From Brassica napus (Eukaryota; Streptophyta; Magnoliopsida; Brassicales; Brassicaceae), in the NCBI RefSeq assembly GCF_020379485.1, contig NC_063446.1, positions 25,508,610 to 25,572,609 on the forward strand: 64,000 bases of DNA, read 5' to 3'. Below, in pieces: positions 60,080-64,000 of this stretch. A program made the position numbers and the translations under genes. The notes under the pieces were generated by a model. The model made no database searches. It saw only the letters and a program-made list of their open reading frames with translations, and was not told the DNA's origin. Positions within the stretch are counted from its first letter, which is position 1. Each line of letters begins with the position of its first letter.

Positions 60080-60738
60080 TGTTGGTTAATTATTTGTGGT
60101 TTGGGAACACAAATGGAGGTGAACTATATAGTTGGGTAATGATTGAATCGCCGTGCTTTGCTTAAAGAGTATTTCGACCGTATTCCAAGCCTTTGGGTTA
60201 CACGAAATCCCTTTGTAGGATAAAACAATCAAAGTCTCATTTTTGTTCTAGGCTAAGATACAAAAATAACAAATAAAGCTTTAGTGCTTATATGTGTTTC
60301 TTCAAAGATCTTTGATGATCTTCGAATAATGAATATTTTTTTGCTCTCTTTTATTAACTATTAGTTTTTGATCTTCAATCTTGTTTTACAAGTTGTGATT
60401 CAAGTTGTGAAGTTATTATTTTTTATTGCCCACAACTACTTTTATAGAGTACTAAGGGTTGCAATGGTTAGCACCAATAGTTACAATGGTTAGTGAAGAG
60501 TGACGACCATTAATACCAATAGTTACATTGGTTAAACAAAAGTCACAATGGTTCATCACCAAAAGCTTTAACCACCAATGGTAACAATGGTTTATCACCA
60601 ATGGTAACAATGGTTTATCACCAAAGGTTGCAACCATTTACCACTAATAGTTACAATCACAAACAGTTGCATTTGTTCATCTAAACAATTGCAATGCTTC
60701 ACTTTAATGGTTACAAGGATTCACTTAAATATCCAACA
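60080..60738 (-). repeat. LTR of a second, decayed Copia element (minus strand)
   Basis: The boundaries TGTTGG (60080) and CCAACA (60738) are the short inverted repeats of an LTR, 659 bp. On the minus strand a TATA-like CTATAAAAG lies near 60444. 60450-60660 contains many variants of CAATGGTTAnnACCAATAGTTA. It begins 49 bp after the SAG20-like stop. Confidence 0.7.
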
Positions 60739-60751
60739 ATCCTCCCCCATT
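60739..60751 (-). other. Polypurine tract of the second Copia element
   Basis: Minus strand AATGGGGGAGGAT directly before the LTR start TGTTGGATATTT. Confidence 0.75.
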
Positions 60752-60810
60752 TAAGTGTAATCATAGATTCATTAAATAATTAATACATACATCAAACTCA
60801 TGCATAAATG

Positions 60811-61540
60811 TAGGCATGAGCGTTCGGGTACCCGTTGGCATTCGGGTCTGGTTTTTCGGGTTTTCGGATTTTTGGGTTTACGCTTCTAGGTCCTATACTG
60901 AAATTTTATTAGTACGGGTCGGGTTCGGATAATAACACTTCGGGTTCGGTTCAAAATTGTATTGCATCATAAAACCCATAAAGTAATCATATATCGTACA
61001 GATTCGGATGATATCGGTTCGGTTCAGATATAACCAAAGTAAAAAATAAAATTTTGAAGTAAAACATAAAGAAAAACATCTAAATTAAATAAAAATTAAT
61101 CAATCACATATAAAATAATAATAAAATGTTAAATCAAGCATGAAAACAAACATCATTTGTAAACAATATGTATTGCCTTATAGAGAGTAGACTTTTTATT
61201 TCAATGAACAAATTATAAAATACTTATTTATAACTAATTGTGTACTTAAAGCATTTATTAGAATTTTAATATTTATTATTATATATAATATTACCACAAA
61301 TATTGAATTTAATAATTGGAATACTTATATATATTTCAAAATATTTATATTGACTATTAATTTCGGATTTTTCGGGTTACCCGTTCGGGTTCGGTTAATA
61401 ACACTTCGGATTCAGATATTTTTTGTACCACCCAACAAGACCCGTTCGGGTATTTTTACGTTTCGGATCGGATAACGGGTCGGATTTTTCGGTTCGGATT
61501 CGGTTCGGATTTCGGGTTCTGGATTTTATGCCCAGGCCTA
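60811..61540. mobile_element. hAT-like element 1, 730 bp, non-autonomous
   Basis: Termini TAGGCATGAGCG and, inverted, TAGGCCTGGGCA are flanked by CATAAATG (60803-60810) and CAAAAATG (61541-61548), an 8-bp duplication with one mismatch. Both ends are rich in TTCGGGTTCGG. The AT-rich middle has no coding sequence. Confidence 0.8.
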
Positions 61541-61778
61541 CAAAAATGAAAATGTTCGAAGAATTGAATTTTTATCTTAGTGCAATACACATTCCAAATG
61601 CCCGAGAATCAGGATATCTAGGCCTGGGCGTTCGGGTACCCGTTGGCGTTCGGATCGGGTTTTTTGGGTTTTTGGGTTTTCGGGTTTGCGCTCTTAGGTC
61701 TCATACTAAAATTTTATTAATACGGGTCGGGTTCGAATAATAACACTTCGGGTTCGGTTCAAAATTGTATTGCGTCTT

Positions 61779-62584
61779 TTTTTTTTTGTCGTCAACGAAC
61801 AGACTCATATAGACTCTGCGAACCAAACTGGTAGTTCTGCATCCATGTGAACGACGAAAGACGATTGTTTCCTTGCACATCGTGCTAAGCTATCCGCCTT
61901 TTGGTTCTCCGTTCGGGGTACATGAATGATCTCTGAACTAATAAAACTTGTCTTCAGTAACATTATATCGTGCAGGTAACTCTCAAACGCCGGCCACTCC
62001 TCTGGTTCCGAAACCATCTTCACCAATTGAGTACAATCCGTAGCAAATGTAACCTGAAACTGATGCAAATTCCTCATGCATTGCATTGCCCAAATCAATG
62101 CTTCCATTTCCGCATGGAGAGGTGACAGACATGCCCTAGTATTCCTAGCCCCCAACAAACCCTGGAACCCCTCGAGTGTACTATACCATCCTTGACCTGA
62201 GTAAGGCTCTTTGTCTTTCCAGGAGCCATCTATAAAGCACCAACGACCTACCCTCAGCTGACGGTACAAAACCTCACCCTGTTGTGGTAGCTGTTTTTTC
62301 TTCAACACCTGAGCTTCCGCCCAAAGCGTTGATTCGGTTTCCGCAAGCTTAATTGTCTCCCTTGGGTCAATATCCAAATTACTGAACACTTTATTATTCC
62401 TTCGTTTCCAAATATACCATAATAACCACGCAAAAAGATGATCCTCCATCTTCGGGAGTACCATCCAAAAGAGGTGATCCATATTCGTAAAGAGCGAGCT
62501 TGTACGAAAGTAAACTAGGTTTGACGGTATCTTTGACAAGGCCCAAACTTGTTGCGCAGGAGGGCACTCAAAGAACACATGGTT
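61779..62584 (-). mobile_element. 5'-truncated LINE insertion, about 806 bp
   Basis: The 11-bp target duplication TATTGCGTCTT occurs at 61768-61778 and 62585-62595. A T run at 61777-61787 is the poly(A) tail of a minus-strand copy. It interrupts hAT element 2. Confidence 0.9.
61805..62578 (-). pseudogene. LINE ORF2 C-terminus: zinc-binding reverse transcriptase tail and RNase H domain
   Basis: 257 codons are open with no stop. The start (FFECPPAQQVWALSKIP) matches the zf-RVT region, then WYIWKRRNNKVF. An RVT_3-type RNase H domain follows (WCFIDGSWKDKEPYSGQGWY, LHAEMEALIWAMQCM, TFATDCTQLVKMV, IIHVPRTENQKADSLARCAR). These carry the acidic catalytic residues D, E, D and D in order. The reverse transcriptase and endonuclease are absent because of 5' truncation. 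No ATG or promoter makes it a host gene. Confidence 0.88.
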
Positions 62585-63161
62585 TATTGCGTCTTAAAAC
62601 CCATAAAGTAATCATATATCGTACGGATTCGGGTTATATCGGTTCGGTTCGGATATAACCGAAGTAAAAAAAAAACAAAAAACATGAAGGAAAACATAAA
62701 GAAAAACATCTAAATTAAATAAAAATTAATCTATCACACATAAAATTGATAAAATAACAATAAAATGATAAATTAAGCATGAAAACAAACATTATTTGTA
62801 AACAATATGTATTGCCTTATAGAAAGTAAACTTTTTTAATTTCAATGAGCAAATTATAAAATACTTATTTATAACTAATTGTGTACTTAAATTATTTATT
62901 AAAATTTTAATATTTATTATTATATATCATATTACCAGAAATTTTTAATTTAATAATTGAAATACTTATATATATTTCGGATTTTCGGGTTACCCGTTCG
63001 GGTTCGGCTAATAACACTTCGGGTTCGGATATTTTTTGTACCACCCTACAAGACCCGTTCGGGTATTTTTACATTTCGGGTCGGATAACGGGTCGGGTTT
63101 TTTGGTTCGGGTTCGGTTCAGATTTCGGATTCCGGATGTTATGCCCATGCCTAAGGATATC

Positions 63162-64000
63162 CTACGGATTGAATCCCTCAACCCATTTTGAGTACATGAA
63201 GATAATACACACACGTGTTTCCACACTACTCTAAGTGTTTGTACTTGACACTATTGTAAGCCATGTGTCCCTATCCATTCATGAGCGCATACAAAACCAA
63301 GTCCCAGCTTATTGAAGCGGCATCACTTCTCACTCATATAGGTAAATGCATTCACTCATGCACCTGCAAATGCACTTTTCAAAGTATTTATTAAGAATAA
63401 AATTTCAACCTAACTCTTTCTTGCAGGTCCAAGCACATACACTGGGATGATATATAGACATGTGCTACAATCTTTAAGTGTAGGCTTTCCACATTGAATT
63501 CAGCCTCTAACGTCGTATTAAAAAGGAATTGGGTATCCCACCATTAAAGATTTCAAATAGACTTTAAACTTATCCCTTTAACAGACTCAATTACCAAGTC
63601 TTTAGCTAATCATTTCGTCAAATGATATGCTATATTTCTTTCAGACCGAACAAACCCTTATGGTATTCACCCCGTGAGTGATCAGCTCAGATAATGCGCT
63701 ATATCTAACGCTAGGTGTCGCGACTTACCATTAATCACTTGATTATAAACCTTAACCAATATTACTTCACTATCATAAATAGAAACTGGTGGTAATATTT
63801 CGGTCACAACGGAATCTCTTAAATTAAATTCCCTTAGCTAATATGCCTATTAACCGGCATATGCTAATGCTAAAAAGTTTTATTCAATAGTCAAACTTTC
63901 ATACAAATTTGCTTCTTGGAAGCCCATGAGATGGCACCTCCCTAAGCAAAATTACTCAACAACTTATAAAATAATGTTCTTCTATATTGATAATCAAACT
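63162..64000 (-). pseudogene. Second Copia element, decayed RNase H and 3' region, runs off the window
   Basis: On the minus strand, fragments such as GAISWASKKQ, VYNQVINGKSRH and, further on, ESVKGISLKSI-like text match the Copia (Tnt1-group) RNase H and pol end, broken by many stops and frameshifts. With the PPT and LTR to the left it is one old element entering from the right edge, split by two hAT insertions. Confidence 0.6.

Larger units (their letters stand above)
61619..63153. mobile_element. hAT-like element 2 (same family as element 1), interrupted by a LINE
   Basis: A perfect 8-bp duplication AGGATATC occurs at 61611-61618 and 63154-63161. Termini are TAGGCCTGGGCG and inverted TAGGCATGGGCA. 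Without the LINE and its duplication the element is about 718 bp and colinear with element 1 (shared AAAACCCATAAAGTAATCAT). Confidence 0.88.

Noticed and set aside
60450..60660. CRISPR-like regular repeats of CAATGGTTA
   Set aside because: The organism is a plant and the units are irregular, diverged and part of a retrotransposon LTR.

Overview
This window is nuclear DNA of a Brassicaceae plant, most likely Brassica or Raphanus. The evidence is plant-type introns, Arabidopsis-like gene families, very AT-rich intergenic DNA and dense nested transposons (CACTA, Helitron, hAT, Copia, Athila-like, LINE). Five low-copy loci lie in the order p24delta, RING-finger gene, MED26/TFIIS-N gene, endo-beta-mannanase, SAG20/WI12. 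From memory of Arabidopsis locus numbers this matches At3g10780, At3g10815, At3g10820, At3g10890/At3g10900 and At3g10985, so the window looks like an expanded segment colinear with Arabidopsis chromosome 3. That assignment is recall plus inference.

Layout: 1-3361 is the 3' part of a decayed CACTA transposon. 4639-5788 is a p24delta gene with a frameshifted tail, followed closely by a young Ty1/Copia element (5866-11461) with nearly identical LTRs. 11506-12097 is a broken membrane-protein gene, and Helitron A (12179-14945), which itself carries a small retroposon, sits just upstream of it. 16525-17115 is an intact RING gene with Helitron H (17289-18810) close to its start. 19178-19520 is a minisatellite rich in E2F-like sites. 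20809-23300 is a chimera of decayed gene fragments (phospholipase A1-I, SIS3, SF3B2), followed by an Athila-like LTR with a gag fragment. 27736-30088 is an intact nine-exon MED26-like gene. 31094-31348 is a second, shortened copy of the membrane-protein gene.

32816-39335 holds two Helitrons, a tandem duplication and an intact four-exon mannanase gene. 39336-47795 is a short Helitron interrupted by an essentially complete CACTA transposon (39360-47288, TSD TCA) with two spliced genes. 48416-52403 is Helitron E. 53757-58818 is a nested composite of a long inverted-repeat element, a hAT element and Helitron F. 59521-60030 is a SAG20-like reading frame without an in-frame AUG. The right edge is the 3' end of a decayed Copia element containing two hAT elements, one of which carries a LINE.

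The host genes probably do not form a pathway: they are ER-Golgi trafficking, ubiquitin ligation, transcription, cell-wall mannan hydrolysis and a stress/senescence NTF2-like protein. The transposons dominate, and many lie within a few hundred bases of genes. Exon boundaries were placed by hand from splice signals, reading-frame closure and family similarity. No homology search was run.
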